From: Nitrospina sp. UBA6727 | GTDB taxonomy: Bacteria; Nitrospinota; Nitrospinia; Nitrospinales; VA-1 | Assembly: GCA_002454045.1 (NCBI GenBank) | Contig: DKID01000016.1 | Coordinates: 92,211-156,210, forward strand | DNA: 64,000 bases | Reading direction: 5' to 3' | Part shown: positions 26,392 through 33,946 of the stretch, piece by piece | How the letters are laid out: the number at the start of each line of letters is the position of its first letter | Position numbering within the stretch: the first letter of the stretch is position 1 | Notes under the pieces: model-generated | What the model was told of the DNA's origin: nothing | Seen by the model: only the letters and a program-made list of their open reading frames with translations | Databases searched by the model: none | Translations under genes and position numbers: made by a program

Positions 26392-26808
26392 TCAGTTCTT
26401 TGAGACACCCTCCGGTTCCCGTTTTGCCGGGACGAGCGAAGCGTGATGCGCGACCATCTTCCAAACATCACCCTCAAGGTGAAACAAGTTGGTGGCAAAA
26501 ATCTGCGAGGTCAACACCCCGCTTTCCGCGATGGTAAAAAGTTTTTCGGTGGAGGAAACCCATGCCAGGTCTGCCGAAGCCAAGACCCGCACATCGGAAA
26601 TCCGAATCTCCATGTTTCCTGAATTTTTGAAAATACGTTGCCAACTATCCAGAATCAAATCGAACCCGTTCAAAGGAGGCCAGCCGGGATGAACGCAAGT
26701 TACGCTTTCACCACTTCCCCAAACCTGCCGCATCGCCGCGATGTCTCTTTTGTTGAAGGCTTCGTAAAACCGTTCGTTGGCGGACTGCGCTTTGTCTTCA
26801 TTTATCAT
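26392..26808 (-). CDS. SnoaL/NTF2-like protein
   Basis: A 138-aa alpha+beta cone protein: FYEAFNKRDIAAMRQVWG at residues 14-31, VTCVHPGWPPLNG near 38, WQRIFKN, and a closing sheet with VWKMVAHHASLV. This matches the SnoaL_3/nuclear-transport-factor-2-like superfamily, often ligand-binding or isomerase-like, and the substrate is unknown. It is the last gene behind the ccm operon, 15 nt after ccmG, and probably co-transcribed. It is convergent with dppF (29-nt gap). Confidence 0.8.
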   Translation of the reverse strand: MINEDKAQSANERFYEAFNKRDIAAMRQVWGSGESVTCVHPGWPPLNGFDLILDSWQRIFKNSGNMEIRISDVRVLASADLAWVSSTEKLFTIAESGVLTSQIFATNLFHLEGDVWKMVAHHASLVPAKREPEGVSKN

Positions 26809-26823
26809 CGAATTATATCCCGG

Positions 26824-27411
26824 TTATTGTTTCAAAAGATATTCCACCGCCCGGAACGTTTCGGGAGATTCCCAGTTCTTGGCGCCGTCGATGCGGGCGA
26901 CAACCCTGCCCTGCTTGTCGATCACGTAGGTGAATGGAATGGTGGAAGACGGGTAAAGTTTTTCGGCAACCCTTTCGGTATCCAGTAAAACTGGAAAGGA
27001 TAATTTATACTTGTCCACGAACTTTTGAACTTTAGCGGGACCATTTTTATCGAGGCTGACTGCGAGGACGGTCAACCCTCGTGCGCGTAAGCGGCGGTAC
27101 AGAGTTTCGAAACTCGGCATTTCCTTAACGCAAGGAGCGCACCACGTTGCCCAGAAATTAACGACGATTACTTTCCCGACGTGGTCGTCAAGCCCTTCGA
27201 GATTGCCATCAAGATTTCTCAAAGTGAACCGAGGGGCTAGATAACCTGCCTGCGGCTTAAACTGATTGAAGTTAATTTTTTGCTGCGGATTTCCCGGGCC
27301 GGTTTTTTGAAAACGGAGCGCAAAGAAAATCAGCGCCGCGATGATTAACAGTGCCAGCAGTCCGTCTTTAAACCGAATAATGTTTTTCCCTTGTAAGTTG
27401 GTCAACTTCAT
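26824..27411 (-). CDS. ccmG: CcmG/TlpA-like thiol-disulfide protein
   Basis: A 195-aa membrane-anchored periplasmic thioredoxin-fold protein. One transmembrane helix spans about residues 17-33, then a TlpA/ResA domain with FTLRNLDG, VVNFWATWCAPCVKEMPSF (WCAPC near 91-95) and the cis-Pro SSTIPFTYVID. In Ccm operons such a protein reduces apocytochrome CxxCH cysteines or CcmH. The ATG overlaps the 3' end of ccmC by 44 bases, with AGGA about 10 nt upstream. The C-terminal location in the ccm operon supports the CcmG role; ResA/TlpA is the alternative name. Confidence 0.88.
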   Translation of the reverse strand: MKLTNLQGKNIIRFKDGLLALLIIAALIFFALRFQKTGPGNPQQKINFNQFKPQAGYLAPRFTLRNLDGNLEGLDDHVGKVIVVNFWATWCAPCVKEMPSFETLYRRLRARGLTVLAVSLDKNGPAKVQKFVDKYKLSFPVLLDTERVAEKLYPSSTIPFTYVIDKQGRVVARIDGAKNWESPETFRAVEYLLKQ

Positions 27412-28081
27412 CTTTTAATTTTTCCTGCCGCACCCGCACTCCCATCAACAGGAAATAAAGCAAGGTGAAAGCGCACAGGGATACGCCCAGCGTCGCCAGC
27501 ATAGTCGGGTCCATTCCTTTGCCGATGCCTTCATTGGTGATGACCTTGGGCTGGGGATGAAATGTCCGCCACCAAAGTACGGAAAAATGGATGAAGGGAA
27601 TATTCAGAAATCCGACAATGCCGAGCACCGCGGCATAACGGGCGCGCATGGAACCGGCGTCACTTTGCGTTCGGAGCATGAGGTAAACCGTGTATATGAT
27701 CCAGAGTATCAAGGTGGAGGTGAGGCGCGCGTCCCACACCCACCACGCTCCCCAAATCGGCCTAGCCCAGAGCGGCCCGGTGACCAACACTAGGGAACAG
27801 AAAATCACGCCGATTTCTGCCGAGGCGTGGGCGTAAATGTCCCACTCCCGTTCTTTTTTCCAAAGGAATAAAATGGAGCAGATGAAAACCACGAAGAACG
27901 CAAAGAACGAAAGCCACGCGGAAGGCACATGGAAATACATAACTCGCTGAACCACGCCTTCGGTCTGTTCGGTGGGGACGTAGATAAAGATCGCAACCAT
28001 CGCCGCAAAAAATGCAACGGCGGTCGACCAAATCAGCAGATTGCTTTCCCCTTGATTTTTTTTCATCGCATCGAAATTCAT
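27368..28081 (-). CDS. ccmC: Heme exporter protein C
   Basis: A 237-aa, six-helix inner-membrane protein. It carries the tryptophan-rich WGAWWVWDARLTS heme-handling segment and the two flanking histidines, in YFHVPSAW and NIPFIHFSVLWW. CcmC presents heme to CcmE. ATG 28081 shares one base with the ccmD stop (TGATG). AAGG lies 3 nt before it, and ATG 28084 or 28066 are alternatives. Confidence 0.95.
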   Translation of the reverse strand: MNFDAMKKNQGESNLLIWSTAVAFFAAMVAIFIYVPTEQTEGVVQRVMYFHVPSAWLSFFAFFVVFICSILFLWKKEREWDIYAHASAEIGVIFCSLVLVTGPLWARPIWGAWWVWDARLTSTLILWIIYTVYLMLRTQSDAGSMRARYAAVLGIVGFLNIPFIHFSVLWWRTFHPQPKVITNEGIGKGMDPTMLATLGVSLCAFTLLYFLLMGVRVRQEKLKDEVDQLTREKHYSV

Positions 28082-28224
28082 CATCCTTCTTTGTTCAGAG
28101 TTTCTTTCAGCAATCCCAAATCTTTTTCGAGCGCGCGGTTGCGTCGCTGAATCGTGTACACATAATAAATGATGCCGCCCCACACAACCACATTGGCGGC
28201 GAACAAAAATCCCAAATTATCCAT
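28081..28224 (-). CDS. ccmD: CcmD-like small membrane protein
   Basis: A 47-aa open frame missed by length cut-offs: MDNLGFLFAANVVVWGG, a continued hydrophobic helix to about residue 24, then a charged amphipathic tail (QRRNRALEKDL). Size, topology and exact position between ccmB and ccmC match CcmD, which stabilises the CcmABC-heme-CcmE complex. GGAG lies about 8 nt before the ATG. The stop overlaps the ccmC start by one base. Confidence 0.85.
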   Translation of the reverse strand: MDNLGFLFAANVVVWGGIIYYVYTIQRRNRALEKDLGLLKETLNKEG

Positions 28225-28228
28225 TCCG

Positions 28229-28909
28229 TTACTCCTCCAGAATATGGTCAATCGTCATAATGGAGACACCAATATAAATGATGTCAAAGGAAACCGTCAA
28301 ACCGATCCAGTTCATCATCCCCGAGAGAGGCGTGCCGTTCAGGGCTTGTCCAGTCATTCGCACCACCGCGATGACGATGGGCACTAGCAAAGGATAGAGT
28401 AAAACGGGCAACATGATTTCTCGGTATTTGAGGTTTGACGCCAACGAAGACAGCAAAGTTCCCAGCGCGCAGAAACCTAAAGTCCCCAAAAATATAACGA
28501 ACAAAAGCGGGAGCAAATGCTCCAAGATATCGATATTAAAAAAAATCATGAACAACGGCAGAATGAACAATTCCATAATGGATAAAAAAATAAAATTGCT
28601 AATCAACTTCCCAAAGTAGATGACCGTTCGGTCCGCGGGCGCCAGCATCAATCCCATGAGACATCCGTTTTCTTGTTCGAGCATGAAGGAACGATTCAGC
28701 CCGAGGGTTCCCGAAAATAAAAATGCCGCCCATAAAATCCCGGGACCAACTTCGCTGGCTTTCACGACGCTCAGGTTTATTGAAAAAATAAATATCAAAA
28801 TCACCAGCAACGCGAAGATAAACATTGCACCGAAAAGTTCCCGCGACTTGAGTTCCGTTACGAAATCCTTCCAGGCAATCGCCGCGACTTGACTCAAAAA
28901 AAGGTTCAT
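28229..28909 (-). CDS. ccmB: Heme exporter protein B
   Basis: A 226-aa six-helix permease of the CcmB family, with the typical opening WKDFVTELKSRELFGAMF and the central FSGTLGLNRSFMLEQENGCLMGLMLAP. Forms the membrane part of the CcmAB ATPase that releases holo-CcmE from CcmC. Lies 12 nt after ccmA and 4 nt before ccmD. Confidence 0.95.
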   Translation of the reverse strand: MNLFLSQVAAIAWKDFVTELKSRELFGAMFIFALLVILIFIFSINLSVVKASEVGPGILWAAFLFSGTLGLNRSFMLEQENGCLMGLMLAPADRTVIYFGKLISNFIFLSIMELFILPLFMIFFNIDILEHLLPLLFVIFLGTLGFCALGTLLSSLASNLKYREIMLPVLLYPLLVPIVIAVVRMTGQALNGTPLSGMMNWIGLTVSFDIIYIGVSIMTIDHILEE

Positions 28910-28921
28910 GGATTCAGCCCG

Positions 28922-29680
28922 CTATCCTTGTTGGCGAATGCCCGCGGTGAACGGGTTATCGCGAACCGCATCAAAATACATCGTCGCAAAATTTTCCTTG
29001 TTCACTTCTTTGACATCTTGAAAAAAAGTGAGCCGCCCCATCACCAGCAAAGCCGCCTTGTCGCACATTTCCAGCCCGCAAGAAACATCATGCGTGGTCA
29101 TCAATATGGTTCTTTTTTTATCGTGCAAATTTTGAAGATGCTCCTTAAGCACGGCGGCGGCGTGGACGTCCAAGCCGGTGAACGGTTCGTCCAAAAATAA
29201 TATGGACGGGTCGTGCAAAATAGCCCGGGCGATGGACAACCTCTGCACCATCCCGCGGGAAAAAGTTCGCACGCGGTCGTGTCGGCGCGGCACCAAGCCC
29301 ACGTCTTCAAGGCTCGCCAACGCGGATTCATGGGGGCTTTCCAGTCCGTACATTTTGCCGTAGAAAACCAGGTTTTCCATCGGAGTTAAATCCGCATACA
29401 AGGCGGGTGAATGGGAGATGACTCCGATTTCGCGTCGCATGTCGGCGCCGCCTTCGTCCACTTTATAGCCGGCGACGTAAGCCGTTCCCGATGAAGGCCG
29501 AGTCAAGCCGGCAAGAATTTTGATCAAAGTGGTCTTGCCCGCTCCATTCGGACCGAACACCGACAAAAATTCTCCGCGCTGCAATTCGAAACTGATGCCG
29601 TCCACCGCTTTCAACACTCCAAACTCTTTGCACAAGCGGCGAACTGCAATGGCGGAATCGGAGTCGAGTTTATCTGTCAT
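28922..29680 (-). CDS. ccmA: Heme exporter ATPase A
   Basis: A 252-aa ABC ATPase: Walker A GPNGAGKTT (about residue 42), Q-loop-region VISHSPALY, signature FSRGMVQRLSIARA, Walker B SILFLDEPFTGLD and TTHDVSCG. With CcmB it powers holo-CcmE release. ATG 29680 is chosen over a TTG two codons earlier; neither has a strong ribosome-binding site. Some 42 nt separate it from the upstream CcmI-like gene. Confidence 0.92.
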   Translation of the reverse strand: MTDKLDSDSAIAVRRLCKEFGVLKAVDGISFELQRGEFLSVFGPNGAGKTTLIKILAGLTRPSSGTAYVAGYKVDEGGADMRREIGVISHSPALYADLTPMENLVFYGKMYGLESPHESALASLEDVGLVPRRHDRVRTFSRGMVQRLSIARAILHDPSILFLDEPFTGLDVHAAAVLKEHLQNLHDKKRTILMTTHDVSCGLEMCDKAALLVMGRLTFFQDVKEVNKENFATMYFDAVRDNPFTAGIRQQG

Positions 29681-29722
29681 ACTCAATGGGTCTCAAAAAC
29701 CTGCGGGATCATCACGCCGAGT

Positions 29723-30049
29723 TCAATGAGTTTTCGCGGAATTAGTTTTTTTGAGTGCTTGTTCCAGTTGGTCGAGATGCTCCAAGATTTCCGCCGCCTC
29801 GGCTTCGAGCCTGCGCCGGAGATCTTTGTAGTCGGGCTCAGAGATTTTGTCCGTGCTGAAATCAAACTCCAGTTCTTTAATGGAAATCAGCGTCTCTTCT
29901 TTGCGCACTAAAAGATGTTTGTATTCGTCGCGGTCGGGGGGCACTTCTTCCACTAACTTTTTGAATTGCAGTTTTCCAAAAAGCGGAATCCCCACTGCCA
30001 GCAAAATCGCAACGATCAGAATCAGTTCTAAGAGGTGGACAAACTCCAT
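29723..30049 (-). CDS. CcmI N-terminal-like membrane coiled-coil protein
   Basis: A 108-aa protein with one N-terminal helix (about residues 7-24) and a charged helical tail. ISIKELEFDFSTDKISEPDYKDLRRRLEAEA resembles the helical segment after the membrane anchor of CcmI (CycH), whose TPR domain is absent here. (Key parts: ELEFDFSTDKISEPDY, DLRRRLEAEA.) Its place between ccmH and ccmA supports a role in apocytochrome delivery or in the Ccm complex. The assignment rests on this local resemblance and context. Confidence 0.6.
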   Translation of the reverse strand: MEFVHLLELILIVAILLAVGIPLFGKLQFKKLVEEVPPDRDEYKHLLVRKEETLISIKELEFDFSTDKISEPDYKDLRRRLEAEAAEILEHLDQLEQALKKTNSAKTH

Positions 30050-30051
30050 CC

Positions 30052-30582
30052 TTATAACTCAATTCCGTCTAATTCATCTTGTAAGCGTTTGGAATATTTT
30101 GCTGAGACTTTGGGTTCAGACGTCGGCGCTACCGCGGAGTCGCCGCCGTCTTTTCTTCCCACGCAAGTGCGCAGAACTTTGCGAACCCCGAAGCCTCCGG
30201 CAACTAAGGCGATAAACGGCGTCAGCCATGCTGTCAGGTTGAATCCGAATTTGGTGGGAGCGGACAATATGGTTTCTCCATGTTCCGCCACCTGCGTTTT
30301 TATAATTTGCTCTACGGTGAGACCGGACTCCAGCATTTTTGAAAACTTGCCGCGGGTTTTGTCGGCGGTGGAACAGGTGCAATTCATAAGAACTTTTCCG
30401 CACTTGTCGTCGCATTTGCACATCAACGCATTTTCGACATCCTGCAAAAGAGAGCCGGCGCTGACGGCAGACACTTGGCTTACGGAAATCCACACCAGCG
30501 TCGATAATCCCATAAACATTTTCAGCAAAAAGGTGTCTCCGAAAATTCCCGGATGAATGAACGTCCTCGGTAAAGTTTGCAT
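30052..30582 (-). CDS. ccmH: CcmH-like protein with divergent cysteine motif
   Basis: A 176-aa exported protein with a hydrophobic N-terminus, a Cys-rich segment and a second membrane helix (about residues 115-130). Canonical CcmH has RCxxC. Here the segment reads MCKCDDKCGKVLMNCTCS, five cysteines, followed by the expected helical hairpin and VAEHGETILSAP, which matches the CcmH pattern YGdfVLy.P. It would reduce apocytochrome thiols with CcmG. ATG 30582 follows ccmF after 4 nt. The number of Cys suggests metal binding or an altered redox relay. Confidence 0.8.
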   Translation of the reverse strand: MQTLPRTFIHPGIFGDTFLLKMFMGLSTLVWISVSQVSAVSAGSLLQDVENALMCKCDDKCGKVLMNCTCSTADKTRGKFSKMLESGLTVEQIIKTQVAEHGETILSAPTKFGFNLTAWLTPFIALVAGGFGVRKVLRTCVGRKDGGDSAVAPTSEPKVSAKYSKRLQDELDGIEL

Positions 30583-30586
30583 GCGG

Positions 30587-32602
30587 TTACTCTTGCGCGG
30601 GGGAAGGGAATAGTCGTTCCTGCTTGCGGACTCTGTCCAAGCGGCGGCGTTGCTCCAACCGGTCTGGCCACATGGAAATCATCGCTCCAAAAGCAATAAT
30701 CCATCCGCCCGTCCATATCCAACTGACCATCGGATTCACGTACACTTTTATCGTTGCCGACTCGTCTTCCCGAAAATCGGCGAGGATCATATACAAGTCC
30801 TCTTTCCAAGTTGACAAGACATCCACTTCCGAGACCGGCTGGTTTTGCCCTTTGTAAAATTCTTTTTCGGGACGCGCCGTCCAATATCGTTTTTCATCGC
30901 GCTCCACCGCAAGTTGGGCGATGATGCGGGTTTTGACATTCGTGGCTTCGACCGCGATTAATTTTTCATACGTGATGGTGTATCCTCTGATTTCAAAAGA
31001 TTCGCCAAGTTGCAAATGTTTTTCCGTGTGGATTCCATAAGCCTGCGACCCGGCGATGCCGGCAAAAATCAACACCACGCCGACATGAACAATGTATCCG
31101 CCGTAACGCCGCTTGTTGCGCCAAGTCATCGTTGCCAACGCGGCGGCGGCGGACTCGTCATGCAAACCCATTCTGGAAACCGTGCCTTTATAAAATTCGG
31201 TGAACATACTGGTCAACACAAAAACGCACAGCACAAATGTTATGTAAGTGTAAATCTCGGTTCTGCTTCCTAACGGGAGAACCGGGAACAACGCCACTGC
31301 CGCGATGATGCCGGCGGTGACGGGTTTGAAAAAGTTCTTCTTCAGGTTTGAAAATGTTGCCCGGCGCCAAGCGATGACGGGACCAATGCCGATGAGCGCC
31401 AGCAGCGCAAGCCCAATGGGCACGTTGACTTGGTTATAGAACGGCGGGCCGACGGTAATCTTCACGCCGCGCACGGCTTCGGAAATAATCGGGAAGATGG
31501 TCCCCCAGAAAGTCGCGAACGCAATCCCCAACAAAACTAAATTGTTAAACAGAAAACTGCTCTCCCGGGATAAAAGGGAGTCCAACTCGTTCGCACTTTT
31601 TAACAGCGGTAGCCGCGCGATAATCAACCCGACACTGGCGACGATGATCACGGCCAGGAACGCGAGGAAATAATATCCCAGCGTTGCTTCGTCGAAGGTG
31701 TGAACCGATTGGATGAGGCCGCTGCGGGTGATGAACGTCCCAAAAATTGTCATCACGAAAGTTAGGAGAATCAAAGTCATGTTCCAAACTTTCATCATGT
31801 CTTTTTTTTCCTGGATCATCACCGAATGTAAGTAGGCGGTGGCGACCAGCAAGGGCATGAACGCGGCGTTCTCGACGGGGTCCCACGCCCAGTAACCGCC
31901 CCAGCCCAGCTCCACGTAAGCCCACGACGCTCCGAATAAATTGCCCATGCAGAGAAAAAACCAGGAGAGCAAAGTCCACTTCCGGGTCATGCGAATCCAG
32001 CCGTCATCTAAATCTTTGCTGACCAGAGCCGCCACCGCGAACGCGAAGGGAACCGTAAAACCGACGTATCCTAAATACAAAGTTGGCGGGTGAATCACCA
32101 TCCAATAATTTTGCAGAAGTGGATTCAAGCCACGCCCATCTTCAGGCGGCAAAGGGATGCGCTCGAAGGGGTTGGTCGAAAAGTTGATGAGGAAAAGAAA
32201 GAACACGATGATGGCGAGTATGACTGCCATCGCGTAGGGAACGACCTTAAGATTTTTTCTCCGGTTCTGAAAATAAACCACAAGCATGTACGTGCTGAGG
32301 AGTAAAGTCCAAAAAAGGAGGGAGCCTTTTTGTCCGCCCCAAAATGAGGAAACTTTATAAAACGTGTCGAGTTCGCGGTTGGAATATGCCCAGACGTATT
32401 GCAGGCTGAAGTCGTCGGTGAGAAAAGCTTTCCACAGGCACAGGGAAGAAATGACGACGCATACCCAGACGATGAACGGCGTCCTGTCTGCGCTCAGATA
32501 AAGGTCGCCGCGGTTGCCGCGAGCCGACATGATGTAGGCAACGCAACCGTAGAGGGCGGTTGCCAACGCCAGCAGTAATGTGAACTCGCCGATATCGTTC
32601 AT
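30587..32602 (-). CDS. ccmF: Cytochrome c heme lyase subunit CcmF
   Basis: A 671-aa polytopic membrane protein, full family length. The WWD domain is visible as FGASWAYVELGWGGYWAWDP near residues 225-244, with the heme-ligand histidine context MVIHPPTLYLGY near 170 and TFDEATLGYYF after it. The C-terminal periplasmic region precedes a last helix (WIWTGGWIIAFGAMISMW). CcmF joins heme from CcmE to the CxxCH thiols. First large gene after ccmE, with an 89-bp spacer. Confidence 0.96.
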   Translation of the reverse strand: MNDIGEFTLLLALATALYGCVAYIMSARGNRGDLYLSADRTPFIVWVCVVISSLCLWKAFLTDDFSLQYVWAYSNRELDTFYKVSSFWGGQKGSLLFWTLLLSTYMLVVYFQNRRKNLKVVPYAMAVILAIIVFFLFLINFSTNPFERIPLPPEDGRGLNPLLQNYWMVIHPPTLYLGYVGFTVPFAFAVAALVSKDLDDGWIRMTRKWTLLSWFFLCMGNLFGASWAYVELGWGGYWAWDPVENAAFMPLLVATAYLHSVMIQEKKDMMKVWNMTLILLTFVMTIFGTFITRSGLIQSVHTFDEATLGYYFLAFLAVIIVASVGLIIARLPLLKSANELDSLLSRESSFLFNNLVLLGIAFATFWGTIFPIISEAVRGVKITVGPPFYNQVNVPIGLALLALIGIGPVIAWRRATFSNLKKNFFKPVTAGIIAAVALFPVLPLGSRTEIYTYITFVLCVFVLTSMFTEFYKGTVSRMGLHDESAAAALATMTWRNKRRYGGYIVHVGVVLIFAGIAGSQAYGIHTEKHLQLGESFEIRGYTITYEKLIAVEATNVKTRIIAQLAVERDEKRYWTARPEKEFYKGQNQPVSEVDVLSTWKEDLYMILADFREDESATIKVYVNPMVSWIWTGGWIIAFGAMISMWPDRLEQRRRLDRVRKQERLFPSPAQE

Positions 32603-32691
32603 GGTTGCGGATGATCGTCGCCACGCTTCGCCCGCGACGACGCGAAGGGTTTGTCATCGCGAACCGCGACGCTACGGCGCGACAATCCAAA
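32603..32691. repeat. Palindromic GC-rich spacer between ccmE and ccmF
   Basis: This 89-bp gap holds two small inverted repeats: CTTCGC...GCGAAG around 32629-32650 and TCGCGAACCGCGA near 32657-32670. It also has RYC-like triplets at 32611-32620. It resembles REP-type elements in style (compare ATTCGCGATGAC at 50219) but has no recognisable family. It may modulate expression of ccmF relative to ccmE. Confidence 0.4.
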
Positions 32692-33201
32692 CTAGCTTTG
32701 GGTTATTGTACGAATCGTTGCTTTCGGTAAGGCTTCCACTTTGTTGAGGCCCGGCTCCTGATATTTGCCAGCGTCGGGAAAGTTCCCCGGGTGCATCTTC
32801 CCCGCCTCTTTTTCGGCTTCGTATTTCGATGGACAACTGGTCAACAAAGTGTTGGCGCGGAAAACTCCGTTGCGCTGCAAAGTTCCCTCGACCACCACTT
32901 CGCCGCCGTCGATGAACATATCCGGCGTCACGCCTTGGTAAGACACCCGCAGCGAAGCATCCTTCTCCGCGATTAAAAAATTTACATTCAGATAATCGTC
33001 GGGGTCTCTTTGGATGGAACCATCCACCACGTTCCCCTTCACTTTTAATCCCGCGCCGGCGAGGGAAACTTTCTGCGCCATCAATTCATCCACGGTGAAA
33101 AAATACTGCGAGGTGCTGCTGATGCCCGTGGTTATCAAATAACCGATGGCACCAACAATCAGCAAACTGCCCACCAAAAATTTTGCTCGTTTCTGATTCA
33201 T
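32692..33201 (-). CDS. ccmE: Heme chaperone CcmE, Cys-type (CxxxY)
   Basis: A 169-aa periplasmic heme chaperone with an N-terminal anchor (about residues 8-25) and an OB-fold. The usual heme-binding site LAKHDEnY is replaced by LLTSCPSKYEAE: Cys in place of His and Tyr four residues later, the CxxxY variant known from Desulfovibrio and some archaea. Those variant systems are described as working without canonical CcmG/CcmH, whereas this operon keeps a CcmG-like and a divergent CcmH-like gene. ATG 33201 has CGAGG 7 nt upstream; ATG 33234 is less likely. First gene of the ccm operon. Confidence 0.92.
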   Translation of the reverse strand: MNQKRAKFLVGSLLIVGAIGYLITTGISSTSQYFFTVDELMAQKVSLAGAGLKVKGNVVDGSIQRDPDDYLNVNFLIAEKDASLRVSYQGVTPDMFIDGGEVVVEGTLQRNGVFRANTLLTSCPSKYEAEKEAGKMHPGNFPDAGKYQEPGLNKVEALPKATIRTITQS

Positions 33202-33300
33202 AACCGGCCTCGTCCGCGGACAAAAAAGTTTCATTCATTGCGCAAGTTTCCCCGCATAGTAGCACCCGGAATTTGGCCTTGTCAAAATAAATCCCGTGAA

Positions 33301-33356
33301 GCGGCGGCGGTGACGGCGACGATGACGGTGAGCACGGCGGCGATGACGGCGACAAA
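33301..33356. repeat. GRY/RYC triplet tract J
   Basis: Plus-strand GGC/GGT/GAC/GAT triplets in the divergent control region between ccmE and mraZ, 50 nt upstream of the mraZ promoter. One of the most regular copies. Confidence 0.65.
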
Positions 33357-33406
33357 GTTGGCAATTTCCCCTGCACAGATTTTCGGTGGTTTTCCCCTTT
33401 TTTCTG

Positions 33407-33434
33407 TTGACAGGATGTCCGATTATGGTAGGAT
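33407..33434 (+). promoter_or_regulatory. Promoter of the dcw cluster
   Basis: TTGACA at 33407-33412 (perfect -35) and TAGGAT at 33429-33434 with a 16-nt spacer, about 67 nt before the mraZ ATG. No clear MraZ operator repeats were found between it and mraZ. Confidence 0.6.
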
Positions 33435-33500
33435 TCTGTAAGAAAATGTCGTAAAGTGTAATTTTATGTCAAAGTTTATGAACGAGATGGACGCGGGTTG

Positions 33501-33893
33501 ATGAACAGTTTTCTCGGTACCTACAACATTTCTTTGGACGACAAGGGGCGTCTCAACGTGCCGGCGAAGTTTCGCCACACGCTGGAACAGTTCGGCCCGC
33601 AACTGGTGGTGTGCGTGATGGACCGCTACCTAGTCGTCTTCCCGCAGAGAGAGTGGTCGGAAAACGAGGCGAAGTTGAGCGACTTAAACGCTTTCGACAA
33701 AGCCGACCGCAACCGGTTGCGCGAGTTTTATTCCAAGGCGACGGAGTGCGAAATGAAGTCGGGAAAAATATTACTCCCCGCCAACCAAAGAGAAATCGCG
33801 GGACTGAGCAAAGAAGCCATCTTGGTCGGGATGTCCAAAACCTTTGAAGTCTGGTCTCCCGAGCAATGGCCAAAAAAACTGGGAGAAGCATAG
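33501..33893 (+). CDS. mraZ: Transcriptional regulator MraZ
   Basis: A 130-aa protein with the two SpoVT/AbrB-type beta modules of MraZ: FLGTYNISLDDKGRLNVPAKFR at residues 4-25 and KSGKILLPANQREIAGLSKEAILVG near 77-101. (Key triads DDKGR and SGKILLP.) It binds upstream of itself and controls dcw transcription. ATG 33501 is chosen over a TTG one codon earlier. First gene of the cluster, overlapping region shared with an upstream alternative start of rsmH. Confidence 0.95.
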   Translation: MNSFLGTYNISLDDKGRLNVPAKFRHTLEQFGPQLVVCVMDRYLVVFPQREWSENEAKLSDLNAFDKADRNRLREFYSKATECEMKSGKILLPANQREIAGLSKEAILVGMSKTFEVWSPEQWPKKLGEA

Positions 33894-33946
33894 AACGCCA
33901 TGGCGTTCCCTCGACACAAACCATCCATGGAGTAGCCGAAAATATC

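Noticed and set aside
33235..33500. MraZ operator repeats upstream of mraZ
   Set aside because: No set of evenly spaced TGGG-type repeats could be picked out before the promoter or start.
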